Origin: Kribbella pratensis
GTDB lineage: Bacteria > Actinomycetota > Actinomycetes > Propionibacteriales > Kribbellaceae
Assembly (NCBI RefSeq): GCF_004365355.1
Contig: NZ_SODP01000001.1
Span: forward strand, 1,867,473 to 1,931,472
Length of the DNA stretch: 64,000 nucleotides
Reading direction: 5' to 3'
Shown: piece by piece, positions 16,641 to 24,773 of the stretch
How the letters are laid out: each line of letters opens with the position of its first letter
Position numbering within the stretch: position 1 is the first letter of the stretch
Translations under genes and position numbers: made by a program
Notes under the pieces: model-generated
Databases searched by the model: none
Told to the model about the DNA's origin: nothing
What the model saw: only the letters and a program-made list of their open reading frames with translations

Positions 16641-17444
16641 CTAGAGGTCGTACGTCGCGACGACCGGCGCGTGGTCGCTCCAGCGCTCGGCGTACGTCGG
16701 GGCGCGATGGACGACGCAACTCGTGGCTGCGGTCGCCAGTTCGGGGGACGCGATCTGGTAGTCGATGCGCCACCCGACGTCGTTGTCGAAGGCCTTGCCG
16801 CGCCACGACCACCACGAGTACGGCCCGGGTCCTTCGCCGCCGAAGCGACGGCCGAGGTCGACCCAACCGGCCTCGAACAGGCGGTCCATCCAGGCACGTT
16901 CTTCGGGCAGGAAGCCGCTCTTCTTGCGGTTGGCCTTCCAGGCCTTCAGGTCTTCCTCGCGGTGAGCGATATTCAGGTCGCCGCACATCAGCACGTGCCG
17001 CCCGTCGGCGCGCAGTTCGGTCAGGCGGGCCGTGATCGCGTCGAGGAACGCGTACTTCTCCTCCTGCCGTGGCGGCGTCTCGAACTCCCCGGTGAACACG
17101 TACGTGCTCACCGCGGTCAGCGTCGAACCGTCGTCGAGTACGACGTCCGCCTCGACCCACCGCCCGGTCCCGGCGAACCGCTCCGGACCGATCTCGCCGC
17201 GCTCGTCCTTGATCGGCCGACGGCTCGCCACCGCGACCCCGGCGCGTCCCTTGTGTCCGTCGATCGCGGGCTCTGCGTGCGCGATGTTCCAGTCGCCTCC
17301 GAGGAGCTCCCGCAGTACGTCGTCAGTCGCCCGGACCTCCTGCATCAGCAACAAGTCCGGGTCCGTGTCGTCCAGCCACGGCTGCATCCCGCGCCGGAAG
17401 GCGGCCCTGATTCCGTTCACGTTCACCGTGGCAACCGTCAGCAC
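16641..17444 (-). CDS. xth: Exodeoxyribonuclease III (AP endonuclease)
   Basis: This 267-residue enzyme of the exonuclease III/APE1 family starts TVATVNVNGIRAAFRRGM. Catalytic residues are visible in LLLMQEVRATDD (metal-binding Glu), HVLMCGDLNIAHREEDLKAW (Asp-x-Asn) and ERWSDHAPVVATYDL at the C-terminus (Asp-His). It cuts abasic sites and trims 3' ends in base excision repair. The length is normal. It may share a transcript with the oligopeptidase gene downstream. Confidence 0.95.
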   Translation of the reverse strand: MLTVATVNVNGIRAAFRRGMQPWLDDTDPDLLLMQEVRATDDVLRELLGGDWNIAHAEPAIDGHKGRAGVAVASRRPIKDERGEIGPERFAGTGRWVEADVVLDDGSTLTAVSTYVFTGEFETPPRQEEKYAFLDAITARLTELRADGRHVLMCGDLNIAHREEDLKAWKANRKKSGFLPEERAWMDRLFEAGWVDLGRRFGGEGPGPYSWWSWRGKAFDNDVGWRIDYQIASPELATAATSCVVHRAPTYAERWSDHAPVVATYDL

Positions 17445-17453
17445 GCGGGAACC

Positions 17454-17918
17454 CTACCCTCTGTGGTGCCCCGGCTTGACGACCATCAGCACCAGCACGA
17501 CCAGCCAGAGCAGCGCGAAGATCCCGGACGTCATCGAGAGCAGCTTCGCCTTCGACAGCACGGCGCCGCGTTCCTCGGTCGTCCCGCCGATGACCGCCAG
17601 CACACTGGACTGCGCCGGTGCGACGAGGAAGGCGAGTACCAGCGCCGCCGCCAACGTGAGCACGATCGAGATGATCAGCCAGGCCTCGCCCATGACGTGC
17701 ATGCTGCCCGCGAGAGCGAATCCGAAGACCGGGACCGCGAGGCTCGCCCAGGCGTAGACGTTGGTGATCCGGTGGAGCACCTGCAATCCGCCTGCGTCCG
17801 GGCTCTCGGCGGTCAGCGCGCGCTTCGCGATCGATGGGAACATGCTGGTCGCCACGGTCACCGGGCCGACGCAGAGGATGGCCGCGAGGATGTGGACGGT
17901 CAGGAAGAACTTGTTCAT
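17454..17918 (-). CDS. DUF2269-like small integral membrane protein
   Basis: This 154-residue protein has four predicted membrane helices: FFLTVHILAAILCVGPVTVA, YAWASLAVPVFGFALAG, AWLIISIVLTLAAALVLAFL and FALLWLVVLVLMVV. The order and the TVHILAAILCVGP opening resemble DUF2269-type proteins of unknown function. The ATG at 17918 lies 5 bases after the TetR stop, so the gene is probably co-transcribed with TetR. Function is unknown. Confidence 0.8.
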   Translation of the reverse strand: MNKFFLTVHILAAILCVGPVTVATSMFPSIAKRALTAESPDAGGLQVLHRITNVYAWASLAVPVFGFALAGSMHVMGEAWLIISIVLTLAAALVLAFLVAPAQSSVLAVIGGTTEERGAVLSKAKLLSMTSGIFALLWLVVLVLMVVKPGHHRG

Positions 17919-17923
17919 CACGC

Positions 17924-18514
17924 TCACTCGGAAGTCGTCGTGAGGATCGCGTCCAGCGACTGCTCGCAGAGACGTTCGAGGGATTCCGGCGAGACGGTCG
18001 GGTCGTCGATCCACACCAGGAGGGTCTGTTCGACGTAACCCTGCCAGCCGTGGCACGCGAGCTCGACGACGGGGGTGACCTCGATGCCACGCTCAGCGAC
18101 CGCATTGATCACCCACTGGCTGAACACACGGCGCAGATCGGAGTGCAGCGCGCGGATCTCCGGATCGCCGGCGGCCGACATCAGCAGCGTGGCGCGGTAG
18201 AGCTGCGGGGCTTCGAGTACGGCGCGGACGAACGCGCGGATGCCCGAGCGGAGCTGCTCGTCCGGTGGGAGCGACGGATCCGGGGCGGTCCGCAGCATGA
18301 CCTCCGCGGCGGCCTCCTCGATGACGGCGTACTGGAACTTCTTCTTCGAGCCGAAGTAGTGGAACAGGAGAGCGGGGGAGACGCCGGCCTGCGCGGCGAC
18401 GAGCTCGACCGTCAGCTCGCGGTGCGGGTCCGCGAGCAGCACCTGGCGCGCAGCCGCGAGAATCTGCGCCCGCCGCTCGTCGGGGCGCAGTCTGGCGGAG
18501 GAGGTCTGGCTCAT
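17924..18514 (-). CDS. TetR-family transcriptional regulator
   Basis: This 196-residue regulator has an N-terminal helix-turn-helix (RRAQILAAARQVLLAD, ELTVELVAAQAGVSPALLFH, YFGSKKKFQYAVIEE) at about residues 14-60 and an all-helical ligand domain. It is divergent from the five-gene operon starting at 18588. The 73-base gap carries two matching 16-base dyads, so it very likely represses that operon and itself. The ligand is unknown; many TetR proteins next to short-chain dehydrogenases answer to lipids or the operon's own substrate. Confidence 0.94.
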   Translation of the reverse strand: MSQTSSARLRPDERRAQILAAARQVLLADPHRELTVELVAAQAGVSPALLFHYFGSKKKFQYAVIEEAAAEVMLRTAPDPSLPPDEQLRSGIRAFVRAVLEAPQLYRATLLMSAAGDPEIRALHSDLRRVFSQWVINAVAERGIEVTPVVELACHGWQGYVEQTLLVWIDDPTVSPESLERLCEQSLDAILTTTSE

Positions 18515-18526
18515 CCGGCCAGTCTA

Positions 18527-18573
18527 TTGAGTAAATGGTCAACAAGCACTTACTGTTGAGTATCTGCTCAACA
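18527..18573. promoter_or_regulatory. Twin TetR operators
   Basis: Two 16-base dyads share one pattern: TTGAGTAAATGGTCAA (18527-18542) and TTGAGTATCTGCTCAA (18556-18571). The second extends to a perfect 7-6-7 dyad, TGTTGAG...CTCAACA (18554-18573). Their centres are 29 bases apart, close to three helical turns. They fill the gap between the divergent TetR and SDR genes. Confidence 0.75.
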
Positions 18574-18587
18574 AGCTGGAGGTCCAG

Positions 18588-19481
18588 ATGCGTCCGTTGG
18601 CCGGTCAAGTCGTCCTCATCACCGGAGCCTCCCGGGGGATCGGCGCCGCGGTGGCGCGGAGGTTGGCGAGCGAGGGCGCGAAGCTCGCGCTGGTCGGCCT
18701 GGAGCCGGACGAGCTGAAGAAGGTCGCGGAGGATTGCGGCCCGGAAGCCGGCTGGTGGGAGGCGGATGTCACCGACACCGACTCACTGCGGACGGCGGTC
18801 GAGGGTGTCGTCGAGCGCTACGGCCGCATCGACGTCGTGATGGCGAACGCCGGCATCGCGGCGCCGGGCTTCAGCCGGAGCATGGACCCCAAGGCGTGGG
18901 AGCGGGTGGTCGACGTCGATCTGTACGGCGTCTGGCGCACGGTCCACCTCACGCTGCCGTACCTGCTGGAGAGCAAGGGCTACCTGCTGCTGGTCTCGTC
19001 CCTCGCCGCGATCGTGCACATCCCCGGCCTCGCGTCGTACAACGTGTCGAAGGCCGGCGTCGAAGCGCTGGGGGACACGCTGCGGCCGGAGCTCAGGCAT
19101 CTCGGCGTACGGGTCGGTGTCGCGCACATGACCTTCGTCGACACGGACATGGTCCGGGGAGCGGACGAGCATCCGGTGTTCGGCCGGATGCGGACCGGGC
19201 TGCCGCTGGCGAGCAAGACGTATCCGCTGGAGTTCGCCGTCGACAAGTTCGTCGACGGCATCAAGAAGCGGTCGCGGACCGTGCACGTGCCGGGCTGGAT
19301 CGGTGCGCTGAAGGTCGTCCGGTGGGTGATCCCGCACGTGATCGAGCTGGGCTCGCGGTTCAGCGTCCCGAAGGCCGACGCGGCCGCGCTGGCCGACATT
19401 CAGGCGCGCGGGGCCGAGGCATCGTCCAGGGCGACCGGCGCCGGTGGGTTGGCCGACTCGGAGAAGGCTGCGCACAAATGA
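18588..19481 (+). CDS. Short-chain dehydrogenase/reductase
   Basis: This 297-residue classical SDR has the NAD(P) loop VLITGASRGIGAAVARRL near residue 10, VMANAGIA (NAG motif) near 84, catalytic Ser in LLLVSSLAAIVHIPG and the YxxxK pair in ASYNVSKAG near residue 151. A C-terminal extension of about 50 residues (WIGALKVVRWVIPHVIELGS) is amphipathic to hydrophobic and may touch membrane. It is the first gene of the operon; its stop overlaps the next start (ATGA). The substrate is unknown; SDRs of this build often act on acyl or steroid-like lipids. Confidence 0.93.
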   Translation: MRPLAGQVVLITGASRGIGAAVARRLASEGAKLALVGLEPDELKKVAEDCGPEAGWWEADVTDTDSLRTAVEGVVERYGRIDVVMANAGIAAPGFSRSMDPKAWERVVDVDLYGVWRTVHLTLPYLLESKGYLLLVSSLAAIVHIPGLASYNVSKAGVEALGDTLRPELRHLGVRVGVAHMTFVDTDMVRGADEHPVFGRMRTGLPLASKTYPLEFAVDKFVDGIKKRSRTVHVPGWIGALKVVRWVIPHVIELGSRFSVPKADAAALADIQARGAEASSRATGAGGLADSEKAAHK

Positions 19482-20614
19482 GCCGCGAGTACGACGTCGT
19501 GTTGCTCGGCGCGAGCGGATTCACCGGCGCGCTCACCGCGGAGTACCTGGAGAAGAACGCACCGGCGAGTCTCCGCTGGGCCGTTGCCGGACGCAACAAA
19601 GCCAAGCTGGAACGGTTCGGCAAGGACATCCTGCATGCCGACGTGACGGATCCCGAATCGATGCGTGCGCTCGCCGAGTCGACCAAGGTCGTCGCGACAA
19701 CGGTCGGGCCCTACATCCAGTACGGCGAACCGCTCGTGGCGGCCTGCGCCGAGGCCGGAACCGACTACCTCGATCTGACCGGCGAGCCCGAGTTCACCGA
19801 TCGCATGTACGTGCGCTACCACCAGCTCGCGACACAGACCGGCGCGCGGATCATTCACGCGTGCGGGTTCGACTCGATCCCGTACGACCTCGGCGTGCAG
19901 TACACCGTCGAGCAGTTGCCCGAAGGCGTGCCGATCCAGGTGGACGGCCTGCTCCGCGCCGGCGGCCGGCCGTCGGGCGGCACCTTCCACACGGCGATCA
20001 CCGCGTTCTCGCGCCCGAAGCAGCACCTCGAGGCGCATCGCGCCCGCAAGCAGGCTGAGCCGCGACCGGAAGGGCGCAAGGCGCGTGCGGTGACGGGGCG
20101 GATCCACCGTCAGCAAGGGTTCTGGGCGGTGCCGTTGCCGACGATCGATCCGCAGATCGTCGGGTACTCCGCGCGGCTGCTCGATCGCTACGGTCCCGAC
20201 TTCCGCTACTCGCACTACGCGGCGATGGACCGTCTGCCGATGGTTGCCGCAGGCATCGGTGGGGTCGGTTTGCTGGTCGCCGGCGCTCAGATCCCGCCGG
20301 TGCGGAAGGCGATGCTGAACCGGCTGCAGCCCGGTGACGGTCCGAGCCCGGAGCGACGGGCGCGGTCGTGGTTCAACGTCCGCTTCGTCGGCCGTGGTGG
20401 TGGCAAGCAGGTGATCACCGAGGTGGCCGGCCGCGACCCGGGGTACGACGAGACCGCGAAGATGCTCGGCGAGAGCGCCCTGTGCCTCGCACTCGACGAC
20501 CTACCGGAGACCTCCGGCCAGACCACGACAGCCGCCGCCATGGGATCTGCTCTGCGCGAGCGACTGGTGAGAGCGGGGATGACCTTTGCCACCCTCGAAG
20601 TCGACCACTACTAG
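19478..20614 (+). CDS. Saccharopine dehydrogenase-like NAD(P)-binding protein (trans-acting enoyl reductase type)
   Basis: This 378-residue protein begins MSREYDVVLLGASGFTGALT, with a Rossmann loop at once. Family features are WAVAGRNKAKLERFG, VVATTVGPYIQYGEPLVAAC, YLDLTGEPEF and HACGFDSIPYDLGV. It resembles the mycobacterial saccharopine-dehydrogenase-like proteins that include the trans-acting enoyl reductase of phthiocerol lipid synthesis, so a lipid role is plausible. True lysine-pathway saccharopine dehydrogenases look different. The start at 19478 overlaps the SDR stop by four bases; the frame upstream of it is non-coding read-through. Confidence 0.9.
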   Translation: MSREYDVVLLGASGFTGALTAEYLEKNAPASLRWAVAGRNKAKLERFGKDILHADVTDPESMRALAESTKVVATTVGPYIQYGEPLVAACAEAGTDYLDLTGEPEFTDRMYVRYHQLATQTGARIIHACGFDSIPYDLGVQYTVEQLPEGVPIQVDGLLRAGGRPSGGTFHTAITAFSRPKQHLEAHRARKQAEPRPEGRKARAVTGRIHRQQGFWAVPLPTIDPQIVGYSARLLDRYGPDFRYSHYAAMDRLPMVAAGIGGVGLLVAGAQIPPVRKAMLNRLQPGDGPSPERRARSWFNVRFVGRGGGKQVITEVAGRDPGYDETAKMLGESALCLALDDLPETSGQTTTAAAMGSALRERLVRAGMTFATLEVDHY

Positions 20615-21434
20615 CCTGGACGGCACGCGGATAGCCGTCTACGACTACGGCAACCCCGATGCCCCGACCCTCGTCTGCATCCACGGCTATCCGGACAACG
20701 CGACGCTCTGGGAGCCAGTAGCCGAACGTCTCACGGCCGACTTCCACGTCATCGCGTACGACGTCCGCGGCGCCGGCGCGTCAGACCACCCGAGCCACAC
20801 CTCGGCGTACGCCCTGGACCGTCTGGAGGAAGACTTCCGAGCAGTCCTCGACCACGCTGCCCCCACGCACCCCGTCCACGTCCTGGCCCACGACTGGGGC
20901 TCCATCCAGTCCTGGCACTTCGTCACGGCTCCGGAGCCCCGCGTCGCGTCGTTCGTCTCCATCTCAGGGCCGTCGCTGGATCACGCCGGATACTTCCTTC
21001 GTCAGCGAAACCGCACCGTCGTGAGGCAGCTGCTCCACTCCTGGTACATCTTCTATTTCCATCTCCCATGGCTGCCCGAGCTCGCTTGGCGTAAGGGCTG
21101 GGCGCACCGCGCCTTCAACCGCCTGGAAAAGCAGCCCACGAACGGCAACAGATCGATCGGCGACTACGTGAACGGCATGAAGCTGTACCGCGCCAACGTC
21201 GTCCCACGGCTCGCCCGCCCGGCACCACGCCGTACCGACGTACCCGTGCTCGCCGTCGCACCGGATGCCGACCCGTTCGTCACCACCGCGCTGCAGACCG
21301 ATATCGCACGATGGGCCCCCAACCTGAGCGTCAGGGTGGTCAGGGGTGGGCACTGGATGCCCCGGAACGATCCCGGACTTGTGGCCGAGCTGGTACGGGA
21401 ACACACCCGCGAGGTGGCAGGCTTGGAAGCATGA
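20586..21434 (+). CDS. Alpha/beta hydrolase, epoxide hydrolase-like (EphD N-domain type)
   Basis: This 282-residue hydrolase has LVCIHGYPDNATLWEPV near residue 30, YDVRGAGASDHP, and the nucleophile motif LAHDWGSIQSW near residue 102. Asp replaces Ser there, as in epoxide hydrolases and haloalkane dehalogenases. The catalytic His is in VRGGHWMPRNDP. Mycobacterial EphD fuses such a domain to an SDR; here hydrolase and SDR are separate genes of one operon. The only in-frame start is TTG at 20586, giving a 29-base overlap with the gene before. The stop overlaps the next ATG. Confidence 0.9.
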   Translation: MPPSKSTTTSLDGTRIAVYDYGNPDAPTLVCIHGYPDNATLWEPVAERLTADFHVIAYDVRGAGASDHPSHTSAYALDRLEEDFRAVLDHAAPTHPVHVLAHDWGSIQSWHFVTAPEPRVASFVSISGPSLDHAGYFLRQRNRTVVRQLLHSWYIFYFHLPWLPELAWRKGWAHRAFNRLEKQPTNGNRSIGDYVNGMKLYRANVVPRLARPAPRRTDVPVLAVAPDADPFVTTALQTDIARWAPNLSVRVVRGGHWMPRNDPGLVAELVREHTREVAGLEA

Positions 21435-21823
21435 AGACGCTTCTCAACCTGATCTGGCTGGTGCTGGCCGGATTCTGGCTGGCTGTCGGGTACGCGGTCG
21501 CCGGCATCATCTGCTGCGTGCTGATCGTGACGATCCCGTTCGGCATCGCGTCGTTCCGGATCGCCGGGTACACGCTGTGGCCCTTCGGCCGGACCGTGGT
21601 CGACAAGCCGGGCGCCGGCGCGGGCGCGCTGCTCGGCAACATCATCTGGATCATCTTCGCCGGCTGGTGGCTGGCGCTCGGTCACCTCACCACCGGGATC
21701 GCGCTGTGCCTGACGATCATCGGCATCCCGCTCGGCGTCGCGAACTTCAAGCTGATCCCGGTCTCGCTGCTGCCGCTGGGCAAGGAGATCGTGCCGAGCA
21801 ACCAGCCGTTCGCGACCCGGTGA
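21431..21823 (+). CDS. YccF-family membrane protein
   Basis: This 130-residue protein consists of two similar halves, each with a hydrophobic helix pair followed by a conserved loop: IVTIPFGIASFRIAGYTLWP in the first half and TIIGIPLGVANFKLIPVSLL in the second. This is the YccF (DUF307) inner-membrane pattern of unknown function. The ATG at 21431 overlaps the hydrolase stop, and its stop overlaps the GTG of the next gene, so it is an integral part of the operon. It may be a membrane anchor or sensor for the others. Confidence 0.9.
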   Translation: MKTLLNLIWLVLAGFWLAVGYAVAGIICCVLIVTIPFGIASFRIAGYTLWPFGRTVVDKPGAGAGALLGNIIWIIFAGWWLALGHLTTGIALCLTIIGIPLGVANFKLIPVSLLPLGKEIVPSNQPFATR

Positions 21824-22542
21824 GGTCGCTCACGGTCCTCGGCTCCTGTGGCGCGTGGCCAGAGCCCGGGCGGGCGTGTGCGGGGTTCCTGGTCGAGTAC
21901 GACGGCTTCCGGGTCGTGCTCGATCTCGGGTACGCCGCCTTGCCCCGCCTGCTCGAGCACTGCCCCCAGGGTGAGGTCGATGCGGTGGTGGTGACACACC
22001 AGCATCCGGATCACTGCGTCGACGTGAGTGGGCTGGCGCGAGTGCGGTACTACGAAGCTCCGGATGCGCCGCCCGTTCCGCTGCACTGCACGCCCGGGAC
22101 CCTGGACGTACTGCGGGCACTCGAACCCAACCCCGATCCGGCCGATGTCTTTGCGGTGCACGATCTTGCGTCGACAATGCGGATCGGGCCGTTCGACGTC
22201 GTGACCGTGGAACTGCCGCATTACCAGACGAATCTCGGTGTGCGGTTGAGCGCGCCGGGTCTGACGGTCGCGTACACCGGCGACAGCGGCCCGTCACCTG
22301 AACTGCGGCGATTGGCCGAGGGCGCCGACGTGTTCATCTCGGACGCGACGTACCAGGGCGCACCCGTCAGCGACTACCTGATGACAGCTGCCGAGGCGGC
22401 TCGAGCGGCGCGCGGAGCCCGGCGGCTCGTGCTGACGCACTTCTGGCCGGGCTCCGATCGGGCCGTCTCGGTGCGCGAGGCGGAGGCCGAGTTCGACGGC
22501 GAGGTCATCGCCGCCGACGAAGGGCTCGTCCTCAGTCTTTGA
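21820..22542 (+). CDS. Metallo-beta-lactamase-fold hydrolase (RNase Z-like)
   Basis: This 240-residue MBL-fold protein starts at GTG 21820 in a GTGA overlap. The metal motif reads VVVTHQHPDHCVDVSGL near residue 60, with later ligands in VELPHYQTNLGV, VAYTGDSGPSPELRRLA and LVLTHFWPGSD. The layout resembles RNase Z-like and lactonase-type MBL proteins. Being the last gene of the cassette it probably hydrolyses an ester or phosphodiester of the pathway; tRNA processing is less likely in this context. It overlaps the convergent hemerythrin gene by 11 bases. Confidence 0.9.
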   Translation: MRSLTVLGSCGAWPEPGRACAGFLVEYDGFRVVLDLGYAALPRLLEHCPQGEVDAVVVTHQHPDHCVDVSGLARVRYYEAPDAPPVPLHCTPGTLDVLRALEPNPDPADVFAVHDLASTMRIGPFDVVTVELPHYQTNLGVRLSAPGLTVAYTGDSGPSPELRRLAEGADVFISDATYQGAPVSDYLMTAAEAARAARGARRLVLTHFWPGSDRAVSVREAEAEFDGEVIAADEGLVLSL

Positions 22543-23047
22543 CAGCCTCGACGATCTTGCGAACGTTCGCGATGTCGCCGCAGCCGGACTTGATCAGCCG
22601 GGCCCGTTCCTCGGCGAACGCGTCGCCGAGGTCGCGGCGTTCCTGTTCGGAGACGTCGGTGCGGGCCGGGTTGAGGACGTCGCGCTCTTCTTCGTCGAGG
22701 TGGTGGGAGAGGGCCTCGGACAGCTCGTGCAGCTTCTCGCTGAACTCCTCGCTGCCGGTGTCCTCGACCTCCATCAGCTCGAGCAGTGCCTCGTTGCCCT
22801 CGTCGTGCTCGTGCTCGGAGTGCTCGACCTCGTCGGCGTCGATCGCCTGCTTGCGCCGCAGCGTGGGGTAGACCTTCGACTCCTCGGCCTCGGCATGGGC
22901 GATCAGCACCGTGGCCAGGTCGGCGAGCACTGCCTCGCGGTCGCTCCGGACGTCGCGGAGTTCACGCAGCGCCTCCTCGAACCACCGGTGATCGGCGAGG
23001 ATGATCTCGACCACATCGCCACCCGTCGCCGGAAGAATCTTCGGCAT
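22532..23047 (-). CDS. Hemerythrin-like (HHE cation-binding) protein
   Basis: This 171-residue four-helix protein starts at ATG 23047 with an AGGAG ribosome site. Iron-ligand candidates appear in order: LADHRWFEEALREL near residue 20, LIAHAEAEESKVYPTL near 48, VEHSEHEHDEGNEALLELME near 75 and LSHHLDEEERDVLNPA near 112. This is the HHE-domain pattern of di-iron proteins that bind O2 or NO or sense redox state. The acidic composition suits a soluble cytoplasmic protein. Confidence 0.92.
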   Translation of the reverse strand: MPKILPATGGDVVEIILADHRWFEEALRELRDVRSDREAVLADLATVLIAHAEAEESKVYPTLRRKQAIDADEVEHSEHEHDEGNEALLELMEVEDTGSEEFSEKLHELSEALSHHLDEEERDVLNPARTDVSEQERRDLGDAFAEERARLIKSGCGDIANVRKIVEAVKD

Positions 23048-23098
23048 CCCGTTGTCTCCTCTCTCGGATGCCTCCTGGTACCCGGTTAACCTGCGGGC

Positions 23099-23860
23099 AT
23101 GCCGACAGCCCTCATCCGTCGTCCCGGCCCACGCCTCGCCGAAGGCCTCGTCACCCACATCGAACGCAGGCCTGTCGACATCGCCCTCGCCGCATCGCAA
23201 TGGCAGCAGTACGTCGACGCGCTGCATCGCACCGGCTGGTCCACGGTCGAGGTGCCGCCGATCGAGGAGTGCCCGGACAGCGTGTTCGTCGAGGACACGA
23301 TGGTGGTGTACGGCGACCTCGCGGTGATCGCGCGCGCCGGTGCGAACGAGCGGCGCCCGGAGGCCGCGGCCGCCGAGGAGACCGTCGCGAAGCAGGGCTA
23401 CCGGATCGCCCACATCACCGACCCCGGCACGCTCGACGGCGGCGACGTGCTGAAGGTCGGCTCGACGATGTACGTCGGACAGGGCGGACGGACCAACACA
23501 GCGGGCGTCGAGCAACTGCGTGCGGCGTTCGCACCGCTCGGCGCCGACGTACGTGCAGTGCCGGTGCGGAAGGTGTTGCATCTGAAGTCGGCGGTGACAG
23601 CGCTACCCGACGGGACGGTGATCGGGTACGAACCACTCGTCGACGACCCGTCGGCGTTCGACAGCTTCCGGTCTGTTCCCGAGGAGGCCGGCGCACACGT
23701 CGTACTGCTGGGGGAGGACCGCCTGCTGATGGCGGCGTCGGCGCCGAGGTCCGCGGAGTTGTTCGCAGACCTCGGATACACGCCGGTTGTCGTGGACATC
23801 AGCGAGTTCGAGAAGCTCGAAGGCTGCGTTACCTGCTTGTCGGTGCGGCTTCGCCAGTGA
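23099..23860 (+). CDS. ddaH: N(G),N(G)-dimethylarginine dimethylaminohydrolase
   Basis: This 253-residue enzyme of the amidinotransferase superfamily hydrolyses methylated arginines to citrulline. Family features are CPDSVFVEDTMVVYGDLAVI near residue 59, TLDGGDVLKVGSTMYVGQG near 113, the catalytic His in KVLHLKSAVTALPDG near 161, and the nucleophile Cys in FEKLEGCVTCLSVRLRQ at the C-terminus (about residue 243). The length matches DDAH. Arginine deiminase is excluded by the much shorter length. The 3' end overlaps the convergent TPR gene by 32 bases. Confidence 0.94.
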   Translation: MPTALIRRPGPRLAEGLVTHIERRPVDIALAASQWQQYVDALHRTGWSTVEVPPIEECPDSVFVEDTMVVYGDLAVIARAGANERRPEAAAAEETVAKQGYRIAHITDPGTLDGGDVLKVGSTMYVGQGGRTNTAGVEQLRAAFAPLGADVRAVPVRKVLHLKSAVTALPDGTVIGYEPLVDDPSAFDSFRSVPEEAGAHVVLLGEDRLLMAASAPRSAELFADLGYTPVVVDISEFEKLEGCVTCLSVRLRQ

Positions 23861-24773
23861 GCGCCCGGCGCGCCGCCGCGGCGAGTTGCACCTCACGCTT
23901 CTTCCCACGCCCGTCGGCGATCTCGCACGCCTCCACCAGCGCCGCGCGATAGACGTCCGTGTCGGGATGCCCCGGAGTCGCTTCACGAACGACCTGCGTC
24001 AGCGCTTCGAGCGCCTCCGAGATGTCGCCGCATGCGAGCAGCGCCCGCCCCAACGCGGCCCGATCGCGCACCAACTGCGGATCCGTGGCGAGGAGGCCGT
24101 CCTCGTCCGCAGCGACGATGTCCGCGAGCAACTGAGCTTCGGACCGCGGGCCGCCGATCATCAGCCGCGCACCGGTCGTGGCCTCGGTCGCCTCCCGGGT
24201 CAGCTCGTGATGCGGCCCGAACACCTCCGTCAACTGCGCCGTCACCAGCTCCAACCACGCGATCGCGCGCCCGTAGTTCGCCGTCGCCAGCAAGCCCTGG
24301 GCCACCCGCAGCCGAACCCGCAACGTGGCCGGATCATCGGCGGCCAGCACCTTCTCCCGCTCGGTCAGCGCCGACTGGTAGAACGGCAACGCCTGCCCTG
24401 GTTCGTGCTGCTCCCAGTACGCCTCGGCCCGCTGGTACGCCGGGTCCGCCTCGAGCTCGGGATACGTCGCGATCGCCGACACCGGCTCCCGCCGTACGAC
24501 GGTTTGCACGGGCCGGGTGACCACCTTGCGACCGACGTACGTGCGCCCGCCGGTCGGGATGATGCGGAACGTGCCGACCTTCGAGACCGGCAATCCCAGG
24601 ACCGTGTTGTAGAGCGTCCGCACCGACGATCCGCAGTTCTCGCACACGTCGCGATGGCCGTAGAACCGGCTGCCCATCGGGCCGGCCGTCCCGGCGGCCC
24701 AGGCCTCGGACGACGCCGTACACGGCGCACAGAACGGGTACACCCCCCGCCGTTCCTCATTCATTCGAGACAT
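23829..24773 (-). CDS. Zinc-ribbon and tetratricopeptide-repeat protein, unknown function
   Basis: The product has 314 residues from ATG 24773; an ATG at 24764 is an alternative. The N-terminus carries two Cys pairs, YPFCAPCTASS and VCENCGSS, likely one zinc site. A central linker (GRTYVGRKVVTRPVQTVV) is followed by helical repeats of TPR type from about residue 115 (AYQRAEAYWEQHEPGQALPF, YGRAIAWLELVTAQLTEVFG, ALLACGDISEALEALTQVV). It overlaps the DNA polymerase IV stop by 17 bases, so they share a transcript. A role in protein interaction is inferred; none is known. Confidence 0.78.
   Translation of the reverse strand: MSRMNEERRGVYPFCAPCTASSEAWAAGTAGPMGSRFYGHRDVCENCGSSVRTLYNTVLGLPVSKVGTFRIIPTGGRTYVGRKVVTRPVQTVVRREPVSAIATYPELEADPAYQRAEAYWEQHEPGQALPFYQSALTEREKVLAADDPATLRVRLRVAQGLLATANYGRAIAWLELVTAQLTEVFGPHHELTREATEATTGARLMIGGPRSEAQLLADIVAADEDGLLATDPQLVRDRAALGRALLACGDISEALEALTQVVREATPGHPDTDVYRAALVEACEIADGRGKKREVQLAAAARRALTGEAAPTSR

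Noticed and set aside
14412..18038. Very long open frame on the plus strand across the oligopeptidase and exonuclease III genes
   Set aside because: It is the antisense shadow of two well-recognised minus-strand genes; its product is Arg/Val/Asp-rich with no family features.
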